Source of the DNA: Calliopum simillimum
Lineage: Eukaryota; Arthropoda; Insecta; Diptera; Lauxaniidae
Direction: 5' to 3'
Length of the DNA stretch: 64,000 nt
Assembly: GCA_951812925.1 (NCBI GenBank)
Contig: OX638369.1
Span: 17,017,329-17,081,328, forward strand
The translations under genes were made by a program, and so were the position numbers. Positions 11,890 through 24,815 of the stretch are shown here, in pieces; within the stretch, counting starts at the first letter, position 1, and every line of letters begins with the position of its first letter. Below the pieces are notes generated by a model, which was not told the origin of the DNA, ran no database searches, and saw only the letters and a list, made by a program, of their open reading frames with translations.

Positions 11890-12942
11890 CACAGTGCGAA
11901 ATTTGAGAGGTTTAGCGGAACTTAATTCAATTTTTGAAATACATAAAACGCATAACATTATTTATTATTTCGGTAGCTTAATATCCCACCTCAAAAACCT
12001 CATAATCAGTTTTGTGAATAACCCTGCGAAACAACTGCAAAATGCACCTAAAACTTGCATTACTTATTCGTTCATACTTTTTGACTATAGAAAGCTTTTC
12101 GATTTGTTTTAGTTTATAGATTGGTACATAAAAACGGTAAGTCGGTAGGACGCGAAAATTTTTTCATTTATTTTTTAATAAAACTGTCACTTATTGGAAT
12201 TCAAATAATTGCAGAATCTTTTCTTACTCGTGTGTGATTTGTTTGTGAAAATTGTGCTTTTTAAGAAATTCATAAGATTTACATTTTCAACTTCATTGGA
12301 TACTTTAAAAGGTGTTACCACATATTGCCATTTTGAAACGTATAAAATTTGAAAGGTAAGTTTATCCTCTACTGGAAACATAAAACATCTTTTGCGATAT
12401 TTTGCGATCCTCTTTTAAACTAAACCTTTTCCAGAATGTCTTTAGAAATTTCATATAGCACCGAAATTTCATGAAAAACCGACATCGGACGCCATCGTTG
12501 GTTTTGTTTTAGAAAAAATAGGCTCACCAACACTAACATCTGACACTCTCCATAGTTTAAAGGTAACTATTCGCACGCTAGTTTATAATATACAAAAAAA
12601 GTAGGGGGAATCCTATCGAAATTTAGAAGCATTTTTGAATAAAAATGCAAGAAACAGCAAATACCCTGTGTCTTGCCCCCTTCATTTTTAATGGCGTTTT
12701 GATAAGAAAATGGTTATATCTATCAAGTTTCATAGCGATATCTGGTATGGGAGCGGAAATACAACGTTTTAAGCATTTTCATACATGGGGGGTATGATAA
12801 CCCCTTGTCTGATCCCCCTTAATTTTTGCATAGTGTTTTGCCAATTAAATATATATCCAAGTATTAAGTTTCATACCTATAACTGCTATATGTGCTGAGA
12901 TATGAATTAAGTTCCGCTAGACTCTGAAAATTTCGCACTGTG
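11890..12942. mobile_element. Non-autonomous DNA transposon with CACAGTGCGAAATTT ends (1.05 kb)
   Basis: Terminal inverted repeats of about 40 bp pair CACAGTGCGAAATTT plus GCGGAACTTAATTCA with TGAATTAAGTTCCGC plus AAATTTCGCACTGTG. The flanks carry CGTTG directly repeated at 11885-11889 and 12943-12947, a plausible 5-bp target duplication; a 3-bp GTT reading with a one-base-longer TIR is equally possible. No transposase coding is visible inside. The superfamily is unassigned. Confidence 0.75.
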
Positions 12943-13099
12943 CGTTGGTTGCACATTATTGGGTTTTTACATATATATATCATTTTTGTAAATCTTACAT
13001 TATCAAAGAATTTCACTTAATTTATTGTAAAGTATTTTCTTTTCTAGTTTGCTGAGTGAAAATTTTCTAGGAATTGGGTGCATTTTTCAAAAATTTCAT

Positions 13100-13308
13100 A
13101 TAATCTTAAGTAGTTCACTTTTCTTGCTTCTGATTCCCTTAAGTATTGATTTTAAACTTTTTTGGTATTAAATTCCGACTTCTTTCCAAATAAGTTAGAA
13201 AATTATTCCAAAAAAGTATGAAATTTATTGCAAAATAGTTTAAAATTAATACATTGTTCTATATGAATACTTTTTGGTTTTAAAATTAAACTCAAATTTT
13301 TACTGTGT
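13100..13308 (-). repeat. Tc1/mariner-like MITE, copy 3
   Basis: Shares GTATTGATTTTAAACTTTTT, AAAAGTATGAAATTTATT and the end TTTTTACTGTGTA with the other copies. Confidence 0.7.
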
Positions 13309-13779
13309 AGCTTTTATTATATTGATTTGTTTTAGCTTAAATCAAAATACTGAAAAATTCATATATTAACGGTCTACTCAAAAAAACTTTAAGGAAATAT
13401 TCAGACAATTCTGGTCCCAAATTAATACATGGCAAAAAACTGTCGATAACAGCCACCATATATACGCCTGCAAGTTGATGCTCCAAAAGAAGTGTCGGCA
13501 TAAACAGCTCTCCAATTTGTTTTCGAAAAATTTGATTCCAAATTTGTAATGAACGACCTCAAAAATTCCCCTCACCATCATCACCGAACTGTTTACTTTT
13601 CAATAAACAAAACTCTAACAAATCTTAAGCTATGTACTTATTAAGGGGCGCTTTATTCGCTTCGCATTTCAATAACCTGAAAATTTGCCATAACTCAAGT
13701 GCATTACAATTTCAGGTTCAATTGAATTTTAAATTTATGATTTCTACTTATGTTGCATTTTTTTCTTAATTTGTGCTGA

Positions 13780-14350
13780 TTACTGTCTGATTTTCTTCAC
13801 TCAATTGCTGACAAATTTATAGAGCGGCTGTCATTAATTTTCACTCGACAAGCGCGAATTGTGCGCGCAATGCAATGCATTAATCTTTAACGCGTCCGTT
13901 CGACCGGCTGCTTGCGCTCTATTGCCACTTTTAAATACCGCGGCATAAATAACTGTCTAATAGTGTTAACACTGTTGCCACATCGTCACATGCAGATGCA
14001 TTTCAAGTGGCATCGGTTCTACCAACATCACCACCAACACCAACTCAATGTTCAACCAACCGACTGCGCAAGTGCAACAGAAAACGCCGTTGGCTCGATT
14101 TTATCTGTGTGCTTTGATCATTTATTTGTTTTCTGGCGCGTTCGCTTAATTATCCAATTTAATTAATCTTGCTACTCTGTTTTATATTGCAAGTTTCTTT
14201 CTCTCTATTTTGTTTTTAAACCGATAGGTACATACTGTATGTCTCTCTCTTTCTCGCTATCTACCTAACACGCTTTCTTGATCGCATTAGCCGCGCGTGC
14301 GCACAGTTTTTTTCCATTGTAACTACCGTGTGCAAGTTTATGGTTTAATG
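13780..14350. other. Unique complex island, possible regulatory DNA
   Basis: About 570 bp of higher-complexity sequence, including the palindrome-like GCGCGCAATGCAATGCATTA. No repeat similarity or gene recognised. Confidence 0.25.
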
Positions 14351-14728
14351 GCTTAAAGTTTTTCGTACTCTTTGGATTGATGCCAAATTCTTGCCACAAC
14401 TATTTTAATGTAATATTTAATCTTATAAGCAAAGGAAACATATCCTTTAGGTGGTTTCGCCTCAAAGTTAAAATTAAAACAGTTGGATCAGTTTTAGTTG
14501 TCTCGCTTTTGGAATTATCACATTACCCAATACAATATTCTTCACTTGTTCACTGCTTGTCTGGTACCGCTTATTTGTTCCTTATTATTCTCTGCTGACC
14601 TCTACATAAATTGTTTTCCAGTCACATTTCCAATACTTCCCCGATAAATATCTGCAGATGCACCTCATATATTTAGTTAAAATTATCCTATAAATGTCAT
14701 GTTAGTTTCTGATCCAATAATATATCTG

Positions 14729-14950
14729 CACAATAAAAAGTTATAGTTTACTTCTCTTAGTTTTGATTACCTTTAGTCTTGATTTAAAACTTTTTTGGTA
14801 TTAAACCCCGATTTTTTTCCAAAAAAGTTTGAAATTTATTCCAGAAAAGTATGAACTTTATTCCAAAATAGCGTAAAATTAATAACTTTTTTGGCATTGT
14901 TATATATAAATATTTTTTTCTTTTAAAATTAAACTGAAATTTTTACTGTG
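14729..14950 (-). repeat. Tc1/mariner-like MITE, copy 4 (222 bp)
   Basis: Starts CACAATAAAAAGTTATAG and ends AAATTTTTACTGTG followed by TA. Full length, in the orientation opposite to copies 1 and 5. Confidence 0.75.
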
Positions 14951-15020
14951 TAGAAATTTTTTTGGCATTTCGAACGCTTCAATTTCATTTCAGTATAATC
15001 TCACCAGCTTGACATCTGAA

Positions 15021-16564
15021 ACTGTCAACAACTCTTAAGTTGTGGCTATTTTTCGGCGCGTGCTACTTTCTGGGTGAAAAACACATTTTCAGTTGCATAC
15101 GAGTTTTTTAAAGAACATGACTTTGTTGTCATTTGTAGTTTTTTCGTCGGATGTCAATTTTATATCACACGATACTTTTAATTCCCCTGTAAAATTTTGT
15201 TAACATGCCGCTTTTAAGACTCATGCGACTTTGTAAGCACATGCGACAATTTAATATCAATTCTTTTCTTACTGTTCTTATCGCATTGGCCTATTAAGTC
15301 GCAAACGACTTTTTATATACAAACATAAACACTTCTAAATCACATAAGTTTTAAAGTTAGGTTTTTCAGACTTCTAAACAACTTTTTAACTGTAACACAC
15401 AGTTGTATTTTGAACATGTACAAAGTTTTAGTCGCAAGTGAATTTGTAAAGGAATGAAACTTTTTAGTATCACGTAATTTTTTAAATCTCGTTTTTTAAA
15501 TTTTTTGAGTCAATTCTTTTATTTTAATTTTTTTAAGTGAAAGTCTCATGCGATTTCTACATGACTTTATAGTCATACATAAGTAAGTTATTTTCAACCG
15601 CATGCCAGTTTTAAATCACATGATACTTTTAACTCCCATGTCAATTCTTAAATTTTTTGAGTTCATTATGACTTTTTGTTTTAATTTTTTAAGAAAAAAA
15701 AGTCGCATGCGATTTTTTACGCGCAAACAAATTTTGATCTGCAGCCATTTTTAGACGCAAAGAAATAAAAAAAAAATATTTCTTAGTTACTGTCAACAAC
15801 TCTTAAGTTGTGGCGATTTTTTTGACGCATGCGACTTTCTAAATGAAGTACACATTTTCAGTTGCATACGAGTTTTTTAATGGACATGATTTTGTAGTCA
15901 ATTGTAGTTTTTTAGTCGCATAGCAATTTTGAATCACATGATACTTTTAACTACCCTGTAAAATTTTGTTAACATGACACTTTTAAGTCTCATACGACTT
16001 TGTAAGCACATGCGACATTTTAATATCGATTCTTTTTCTTTTTGCTCTTATCGTATTGGCCTATTAAGTCGCAAGCGACTTTTTATGTACAAACATAAAC
16101 ACTTCTAAATCACATAAGATTTAAAGTTAGGTTTTTCAGACTTCTAAACAACTTTTTAACTGTAACACACAGTTGTATTTTTGAACATGTACAAAGTTTT
16201 AGTCGAAAGTGAATTTGCAAAGTAATAAAACTTTTTAGTATCAAGTAATTTTTTAAATCTCTTGCAGTTTTTTTAATTTTTTGAGTTAAAAAAAACAAAC
16301 ATTTTATTTTAATTTTTTTAGGTGATAGTCGCATGCGACTTCTACATGACTTTGTAGTCATACATAAGTATGTAATTTTTAATCGCATGCCAATTTTAAA
16401 TCTCAGGATACTTTTAACTCCCATGTCAATTCTTAAATTTTTTGAGTTCATTATGACTTTTTGTTTTCATTTTTTAAGTAAAAAGTCGCATGCGATTTTT
16501 TACGTGCAAACAAATTTTGATCTGCAGTCATTTTTAGACGCAAAGAATTAAAAAAAAATTTGTT
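15021..16564. repeat. Tandem duplication, two units of 768 bp, rich in GTCGCATGCGAC palindromes
   Basis: ACTGTCAACAACTCTTAAGT starts at 15021 and again at 15789. The units stay collinear throughout (GTTGCATACGAGTTTTTTAA, AAGTCGCAAACGACT/AAGTCGCAAGCGACT, TTAAAGTTAGGTTTTTCAGA) to AGACGCAAAGAA near 16545. Both units contain many AGTCGCATGCGAC/T motifs before T runs. A 113-codon minus frame inside is a consequence of the repeats. Confidence 0.85.
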
Positions 16565-17250
16565 AGTTGCTTGCGACTTTCAAGCGCTATATTAGACTTT
16601 TTACTTTTATGCAAATTTTAATTTCTAAAACAACTGTAAAGATGCCGAAAATTTTCTAACTGTGTAACATTTTTTTAATCTTATACAATTTTTGACTTGC
16701 ATGAGAGATTGTAAAATGAAAATTGATTTTTTAATGCATGCAACTATTTTGTCGCACAACATTTCTTCATTAGTTTACGATTTTTTAGTCCTAAGCGAAG
16801 CTTAAGCATCAAAAAACTAGTCGTACGTGCTTATATATCCCTTGAAATAAAAGTTGTATGCAACTTTTTACGCAATACATCTTTTGAAGATATCTAATGA
16901 TATCTAATTTTTTTTCAATTATCTTTTTCGCATTAGAATTTTTACTATCAGGCTCATACAATTTGAAATCTCACAAGAGATTTTGATTTAAAAAATGTTC
17001 TTTATAGCACACAACGTTATTGTCGCATATCATTTTCTTATTCGCATGCGACTTTTTTGTCCTGAACGTAACTTTTGTAACAAAAAGCAAGTCATACATG
17101 TTTGTAAATAGTTTTTTTTAATTAAAATAGGTTATTTTCTATTACCTATAACTCTTTGGTCACATATAGTACTCGATTATTTTATCGCTTTTGATTATTG
17201 CATGCGACTTTTTAGTGTCATTCATAAATTTTTTTTACTTCTCAACATTT
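16565..17250. repeat. Degenerate continuation of the GTCGCATGCGAC repeat
   Basis: Diverged copies of the same core (TTGCATGCGACTTTTTAG, TTCGCATGCGACTTTTTTG) continue to about 17220. Positions 17250-17950 then show only AT-rich sequence. Confidence 0.55.
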
Positions 17251-17960
17251 ACTATTTAGCCATGTACATCAATACAAAAATTTACTTTTTTCCAATGTGT
17301 TATCTAGAAAGTAAAAAAAAAATTTAAAATCGGTTAAATATTGGGGCATTCATTAAAGCTAGATATATAATTGATATAATACTTTTTTAATTTGTTTCTC
17401 GATGCCACCACAATGCATTCAATAATTTTTTTATATTTTTAAAAATAACCTCTAGTGATAAATTTAAGTAAAGCCACGATGTCTAGTGTTTAGCAATACA
17501 TAAAATGTATACTGCCTTTAGTAGGTTCAGACAACTCCGTCATATAAATTTCAGGTCATGCATACGTAACATAGGGCTAATTGGTAACATTGCTTTACTT
17601 GCAGTATCATTAACCAAAAACCCCATAAATTAAAGTTGTAACGAACCACAAACATATTTAGTACCCCTACTTTTACTTTGGCATATAAGCGCAGAAAGAA
17701 CAGATTAATAGCATGCGATAAAACGCTGCTCTAAAATAGAAGATATACCCAGATAAAGTTAGTTCTACTATTTATTTAAGCAACGAAAAAGGCGGCATGA
17801 AATTCAACAAAGTAAATTGAAGTTACTCAAATTTCGAAAGTGATGGCAGGGCAACTTTTCGTTGAAATTCATTTATGGGTGATTCTCCAAAAAATGTCAA
17901 ATTCAATGTCCCAGGGGTCAAATTATGTTTATATTTAAAATTTGATATTTTAACTATTTA

Positions 17961-18030
17961 ACCCTTCGACCCGGCTGGGACAATATATCCCAATTTACAT
18001 ATTTATATTGTCGCAGCCGGGTCGAAAGGC
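17961..18030. repeat. Short perfect-stem hairpin (CGACCCGGCTG)
   Basis: TTCGACCCGGCTG with GGACAATATA pairs with TATATTGTC and CAGCCGGGTCGAA across a loop of about 20 bp. G+C-rich stem in AT-rich surroundings; probably a small MITE. Confidence 0.6.
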
Positions 18031-18219
18031 ATAAAGCAGATATTTAACAAGAGCTTCCATTCGAAAAACTTACAAAAAAAATAGTTTTCAATAATTTACT
18101 ATGAAATTTATAACATAGTGTTCAAACTCATTCTCCGTCCTGTCCCTAACTGCTTCTGAGTGTACTTAATTTTCCGTTACGTTATTTTCTAAAAAAAAAC
18201 TTATACGACATTGCTTGTT

Positions 18220-18975
18220 GGCTTTTTTTGCTTAAACCATTTATTTAAAAAATAAAATTTTTATATATACATATTTCAGTTATTGCTTTTCTATGTTTAC
18301 TCTTCGAAAAAAATTTTTTATATAGAATTGACATATGTGCATACAAGTTGGTCCCTCATTTTAGACTATCTCCGCTCAGCTTTTCTTATTTTATCTGTAA
18401 ATTTTTTAAATATTGAGTAAAGAGGATATTCAGTGCACTTTGAGCTCAGTCAGTTTTGGTTTTTTGAAAGTGAGTATTTGTGGATTTTTTTTTAATTTTG
18501 TAAAGAACGCAAGTATGTCATTCTCCGCGTAAGTTTTTTTTTTATATTATTAAACATATTTCTTTATCTTTTTATAATTAAATGAATAAATAATTAGAGG
18601 GGCTATCCAGCAGTTTCAACTTTTTAAAAAATAATTGCTATTTTCATTGTGATATCACTGTTTTTGCACCATTTTGTCATTCTCCGTCTAGCCATTCTCC
18701 GCATAGTGATTCTACAACTGTTTTTTTTTTGGTTAGTTTTGCTTAAACCATTTATTTAAAAAATAAAAATAAACTTTTCAAAAATCCAACATAAATTTTT
18801 AGGCTTGCCAACTGCTTATTTTCGAAAAATCTTATATAATTCTTACTTCTTTTTACTATGTAAACTGAAAATTTTAGTTTAAGAAGCGCTTAGATTAATT
18901 TTTTTAAGATTCGGTGTTGCTACCAAATTTTTTTTCGTTAGTTTTGCTTAAACCATTCATTTGAAAAAAAAAAAA
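18220..18975. repeat. Tandemly reiterated repeat hosting a Helentron
   Basis: The block TTGCTTAAACCATTTATTTA recurs at about 18230, 18745 and 18945, followed by TTTTCAAAAATCCAACATAA and a GGCTTGCCA/GGGTTGCC box. The last unit is interrupted by the Helentron at 18976-19994 and resumes at 19995, with further degenerate units to about 20290. Confidence 0.65.
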
Positions 18976-19994
<1,019 letters not shown>

Positions 19995-20640
19995 AAAATA
20001 ATAAATTTTTCAAAAATCCAACATAAATTTTCAGGGTTGCCATCTGGTTATTTTTGAGAATCTTATTTAAATCTTATGTTTTTTGACTAAATTGAAATTT
20101 TTGGTGTAATAACTTTTCTGAAATTGTACAAAAATTTGCAGGGTTGCCACCCGGTTTTTTTTTGGTATTGCTTAAACCAAATTTCGGTTCGATAAATTTT
20201 TAAAAAATTAGAATAATATTTTTAAATATATTATTTAAGCGAAACTTTAAAAAAAAGCATAAGGCAACCCTGAAAGTTTATGTTCATTTTTTATAAATCC
20301 TCCAAAAGTTAAGGTCATCCATTATATTCTATACCTTCAATTAAAAAAAAAAAATAGAAAAATTGGAAGGGACAAAAAAAGGTATGTTTTGGTACATTTT
20401 TCTGAGGCTTATCCTTATATTGTTGAATGAGATATCAACAACATTATTAAATAAAATTTTTGGCAAATACAAATAGAGTCACAAGTACACGAGTAGTTAA
20501 AAAAATTTAAGTAATTAACAAAAAGCAATTACTTTACCTTATATAACCATTTTTACCTTATAATTCTAGTAAACATTTCTATATTTGGTCACACATTTGC
20601 TTAATATTCACATTTAATAACTTTCCATCATATATGTAGG

Positions 20641-20740
20641 TCAGTGGCGTAGAGATCTGACAAGTTTGTAATTGTAAGCAAAAATTATATTTTTCCAACT
20701 ATCATACGAACGGACCCTGGTTCGAATCCTAGTGCAGTCA
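20641..20740 (+). repeat. tRNA-like fragment with perfect B box
   Basis: TGGCGTAGAGA resembles an A box and GGTTCGAATCC (20719-20729) is a perfect pol III B box, about 65 bp downstream. The arms do not pair into a proper cloverleaf, so it is a SINE head or tRNA relic rather than a functional tRNA. Confidence 0.35.
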
Positions 20741-20760
20741 TTCTTTCTTTTTCTGTTTTG

Positions 20761-21620
20761 AGGGAGTAGTCAGGTAGTTTTTTTTCAAAAAAAAAAATTT
20801 TTCTTTTTCCCGTTTCGGATACTTTAAACCCTCAAGAATAATGTAGAAACCTTCTTTTCCCTCAGATGTTATCGGAAAGTAATTAAAAACTAGTTTCTAG
20901 TTTAAAAACTAGTTTAAAAACTAGTGTACATTTGTTGTCGAATCGTGCTCTTCTGTCGTAAAATCACGCGTTTTGCAAAAGTCCTATTACTTCCCGACTC
21001 GTGCACTTATAATTGCACCAAAAAACATAAAGTACAATACTCAGGTTTTGAAGAAATAATTATAATATGTATTATTGTGTCGATAATATTGATAATTTGT
21101 TGTGAAATCTTTAAACGCGTTTTTCTCAGAACAGTGTTTTTTGAACTGGTACCCACGATTCCGGCTGATCTACTGTACCGATTTACTTAAATTTTTTTTA
21201 AATGTTCGTAATAGATTTGGCTATCTTGGGTACTAGAATCAATACTGTCAATAAATATTTAACAATATTATTAACAAAAAACGAGGTTGAAAAAAACCAA
21301 AAAAATTTAAAATTGCACTACTTGTTTATTTATCAATATTTTTTTCCAGTTCAAGTACCATTCACATGTACTTTAAAATGCAATTTGTTTTTTGCGTTTC
21401 AGATGATCTGAAATCGAGAAATCGTGGGTGCCACATCAAAACCGGCCTACTTCCGGTCGCCCATATCTTCACCGGAAGCCAACGAAAATTTAAAAGTTTT
21501 TTTTTTTTTGCTACTTAAAAATATGTACAATAACATATAAAAACATCAAAAATGTTGAATTAAAATTTATATGAAAAAAAATTGTTTCGCAAAAACGCTA
21601 CTTCTACCTGACTACTCCCT
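20761..21620. mobile_element. TIR element, AGGGAGTAGTCAGGTAG ends (860 bp)
   Basis: A 17-bp perfect inverted repeat, AGGGAGTAGTCAGGTAG at 20761 and CTACCTGACTACTCCCT ending at 21620, encloses AT-rich sequence. Short frames inside resemble no transposase. No target duplication is clear. Non-autonomous, superfamily unknown. Confidence 0.7.
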
Positions 21621-22089
21621 TAACTTTACACTTACATAAAAAACACTTCTTTCAAAAAAAAATAATTATACTAAAGGGTTTTTCTAAAATTCTGTATTTA
21701 CTACAACAGTAAGGTAAAATTTATTTTATTGTCTTGAAATTCTGGTAAAATTTTCTACAAAGTAGTACGATCAATTTTTTTTTTCTGCGTACATGCTTAG
21801 TTATAACCATAAAGAGCTTGCATCAATCTTAAATTTGACAAAAATTCCAAAAATCTCCCAACTTGAGACAATCTTAAAATATCCCATGAGACACTATATC
21901 AATGGTGTCGTGTTGTAGAGAAACAGAGAGAGATGTTTGCAACTCTCAAACAATTCAAAGTTGTTTATGTGACAACACAAGTGAATTTGTTACTGATTTG
22001 TTGAAAATTTATTTGCTCTTCAACAGGCCCTCATTGTCGCAAGACAACAGCATCGGTGCCAGTCCCAAACCACACTCCTTAAAGATCTA

Positions 22090-22560
22090 AAACTCATCAT
22101 CATCATCTTCTTTCAACTGGACTTTCAAACATCGGAACAAACAAATAAAGCGATTTAAAGCCCAAAGAGTTGCGCTGCGCACGCTCACAACGTGGCACGA
22201 TCATTTGTGTGATTGTGTTGCAAAACCCAATGATCATGGATGGATGCGGTAGCAATGCTAGTTGACTGACACTTTCAACATTGGGGTGCTGCTTGCTTGG
22301 CTCACTATGGATTTTTGTTTTCTAGCTGCTGATCGTTCTTGTTATCCTGTTGATTTCATCGTACGAACGCCTTTAGCAGCAGCAGCAGCAACAAATTTAT
22401 GTTACCTCATGATCGTTAGTGAAGTTTATGGCATTTTACTTCTTTTCAAATCTGCAAGACTTTCCTCTGGCTGATCTTGCCTTTTTTCTTACACATACCA
22501 CAAAGACGTTTGTTTGAAAATCAGGCAAATTGCTGACAACATGCGAGATTGCCAAGATCT
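22090..22560. other. Unique complex island
   Basis: Higher-complexity sequence with a short AGC run (22376-22391) and no repeat similarity. No gene recognised; possibly regulatory. Confidence 0.25.
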
Positions 22561-23079
22561 ATTAAATGGGCTTGACTGCGCATTTTATGGATAAGCGCAA
22601 GAATTATTGTGGCGATCACTTAGTTATCTACTATGTACTTATTTATTTAAAAAGATATATTTTATTTTAAATTTCTTTGGTATTATTGTTGAACTGCGAC
22701 GTAGTTATAGCAGAAATACATTAGATCCTTGTAGGAATCTTTTTTTTACATATTACGATTCTTTCAAAATTTTCGAGTTTTTAAAAATATTTTGATTTCT
22801 TCAATATTTTTCGATTTTGTCAAAATTTTTAAACATATTTCTGCTCCTTCAAAATCTACGACATTTTCAGCATTTTTGGATTCCTTTTACATTTTCGATT
22901 GTTTAAAAATTTTTCCCCATTTGTCTTAAGACATTATATTGACAAAAACCACACCAAAGCAATGTTATTAAATTCTGAGAACCAAGAAGATAGGGAACAA
23001 AATGCTACAGCACTACAATCCAACATTTCCAGAAATAAAACCTCTATTTCAATCGTTGCTCCATCAAATCAAGTGAAAA

Positions 23080-23320
23080 TAAAGATGATCCAACAGCTGA
23101 AATCGCCAGGATACGACAATATCACAAATGTGGCGTTACCACTTGTCCAGTTTTCGTAACCATTTGGAATATAAGGAGGCTCCCTGAAGAATGGCTTTTG
23201 AGATTGTTGACTAAAATTCCGCTAAAAAGTGACCTCATGCTCTGCACAAAATCTTATAGAAATCGCGATCTTGAGTTTCTTGGCTAAGGTACTAGCTAAA
23301 GTCACTCGGTCAAGCCTTTC
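23080..23320 (+). pseudogene. Non-LTR retrotransposon reverse transcriptase fragment
   Basis: The plus strand gives LKSPGYDNIT, then (frameshifted) NIRRLPEEW and LTKIPLKSDLMLC, then ILSFLAKVLAKV. These match in order the reverse transcriptase blocks 'GKAPGxDxI', 'xIWxxxxxPxxW', 'IPKKGDLxxCxNWRGI' and 'LLSxxxKxLAKI' of RTE-type elements. The frame is broken several times. It is interrupted at 23321-23328 by the palindromic element. A further piece with TLRKLHSEVC near 25330 belongs to the same kind of element. Confidence 0.65.
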
Positions 23321-23328
23321 ATGTACAG

Positions 23329-23984
23329 TAGGGTGTCCCTTATTTGGGAAAAGTCAAAATTTTATGTCGCGCTCCCCCAGAATCGAAAGACTTTGAGAAA
23401 AAAAATGAGATCCCCCAAAGGACAGGTTTTTTTAAACGAATTAACCTGTGTCGCGAAGACATTCAAATTTATATGAAAATTAACATAGATTTTATATACT
23501 TCTTGTTTTAACTTGCTGGGAATCGCGTTGCCTGAAATATTTTTGCCATCAAATGTGTATCTTATTGTTTTTCGGGTCGTTGAACACGACACAAGTGTCA
23601 AAATTAAATTTTGACAGCTGTCAACGACTACAGAGCTGTCAAAACTCTTTAATTTTGAAGTTTTGTGAGTTTTGACAGCTCTGTAGCCGTTGACAGCTGT
23701 CAAAATTTAATTTTGACACTTGTATCGTGTTCAGCGACCCGAAAAACAAAAAGATACACATTTGATGGCGAAAAATATTTCAGGCAACGCGATTCCCAGC
23801 AAGTTAAAACAAGAAGTATCTAAAATCTACGTTATTTTCATATAAATTTGAATGTCTTCGTGACACAGGTTAATTCGTTTAAAAAAACCTGTCCTTTGGG
23901 GGATCTCATTTTTTTCTCAAAGTCTTTCGATTCAGGGGGAGCGCGACATAAAATTTTGACTTTTCCCAAATAAGGGACACCCTA
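23329..23984. mobile_element. Palindromic element with 8-bp target duplication (656 bp)
   Basis: The whole element is an almost perfect inverted repeat. TAGGGTGTCCCTTATTTGGG at the left and CCCAAATAAGGGACACCCTA at the right continue inward for about 318 bp per arm to a loop of about 20 nt near 23656. ATGTACAG stands directly repeated at 23321-23328 and 23985-23992, an 8-bp target duplication as for hAT or P elements. Nested inside each arm is another palindromic block built from TTTTGACAGCTCTGTAG and TTGACAGCTGTCAA. No transposase gene; open frames are by-products. Confidence 0.92.
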
Positions 23985-24199
23985 ATGTACAGATTCTATA
24001 GTCGTTTTACGCATATTCAGTTATTTCAATGCAAAATAACACATCTCCCTACCTAGAATGTGAAAACGAAAAGTATTCGATTCCAATCTGATGAAATATT
24101 ATAAACGATTCAAGACGTAAAGAGCAGCATGATTACTGACATCATCCTCGAGTTTCAAGAATTTAGAACTATAGAACCATAACATTATCGTCAAAAGTA

Positions 24200-24815
24200 C
24201 TGATAAAAGTGATTCCACTCAAAAATATCCAAAAAAAAAACATCCAATGACAAACATCCAAAAATAGTAACATTCGAAATAAACATCCAAGAATAAAAAC
24301 ATCCAAAAAAAAACATCCAAAAATAAAAAGATCCAAAAAAACATCCAAAAAAATATCCAAAAAAAAAACATCCAAGAATAAAAGGATCCAAAAAAACATC
24401 CAATGATACACATCCAAAAATAAGAAACTCCAAAAAAAAACATACAAAAATAAAAACATTCATTAAAAAAAATATCCTATAAAAAAATGCTAAACATCAT
24501 TTTCCATCATAATAATTTTACTCAATTTAATAAAATCGATGATTTTTTATTTGATGTTTTTATTTTTATTTTTACTTCTGGAATTTTTTTTTTTTTTTTT
24601 TTTTTGATTTTACTTTTGGATGTTTTTATTTTTGGATGTTTTTTTTATGGATGTTTTTATTTTTGGATGTTTTTACTTTTGAATGTTTTTTTTTTTTTTT
24701 TGAATTTTTTTACTTTTGGATGTTTTTATTTTTGGATGTTTTTATTTTTGGCTGTTTTTTTTTTTTGGATGTTTTTTTTTTTGTGATATTTTTGATAATC
24801 ACCGATAAAAGTCTG
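24200..24815. repeat. Foldback of CATCCAAAAATA minisatellite arms
   Basis: Left arm: AACATCCAAAAATAAA-type units (24224-24470). Right arm: the reverse complement, TTTATTTTTGGATGTTTT units (24600-24785). They are separated by about 130 bp of unique AT sequence. Long frames of F/W/C/M-rich protein on either strand are translations of the repeat and not genes. Confidence 0.85.

Noticed and set aside
16110..16451. 113-codon minus-strand frame
   Set aside because: Lies within the 768-bp tandem repeat and has no recognisable domain.
20641..20740. Functional tRNA gene
   Set aside because: The B box is perfect but acceptor, anticodon and T stems do not pair.
23362..23703. 113-codon minus-strand frame
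   Set aside because: Lies inside the palindromic element, with its mirror partly on the other strand.
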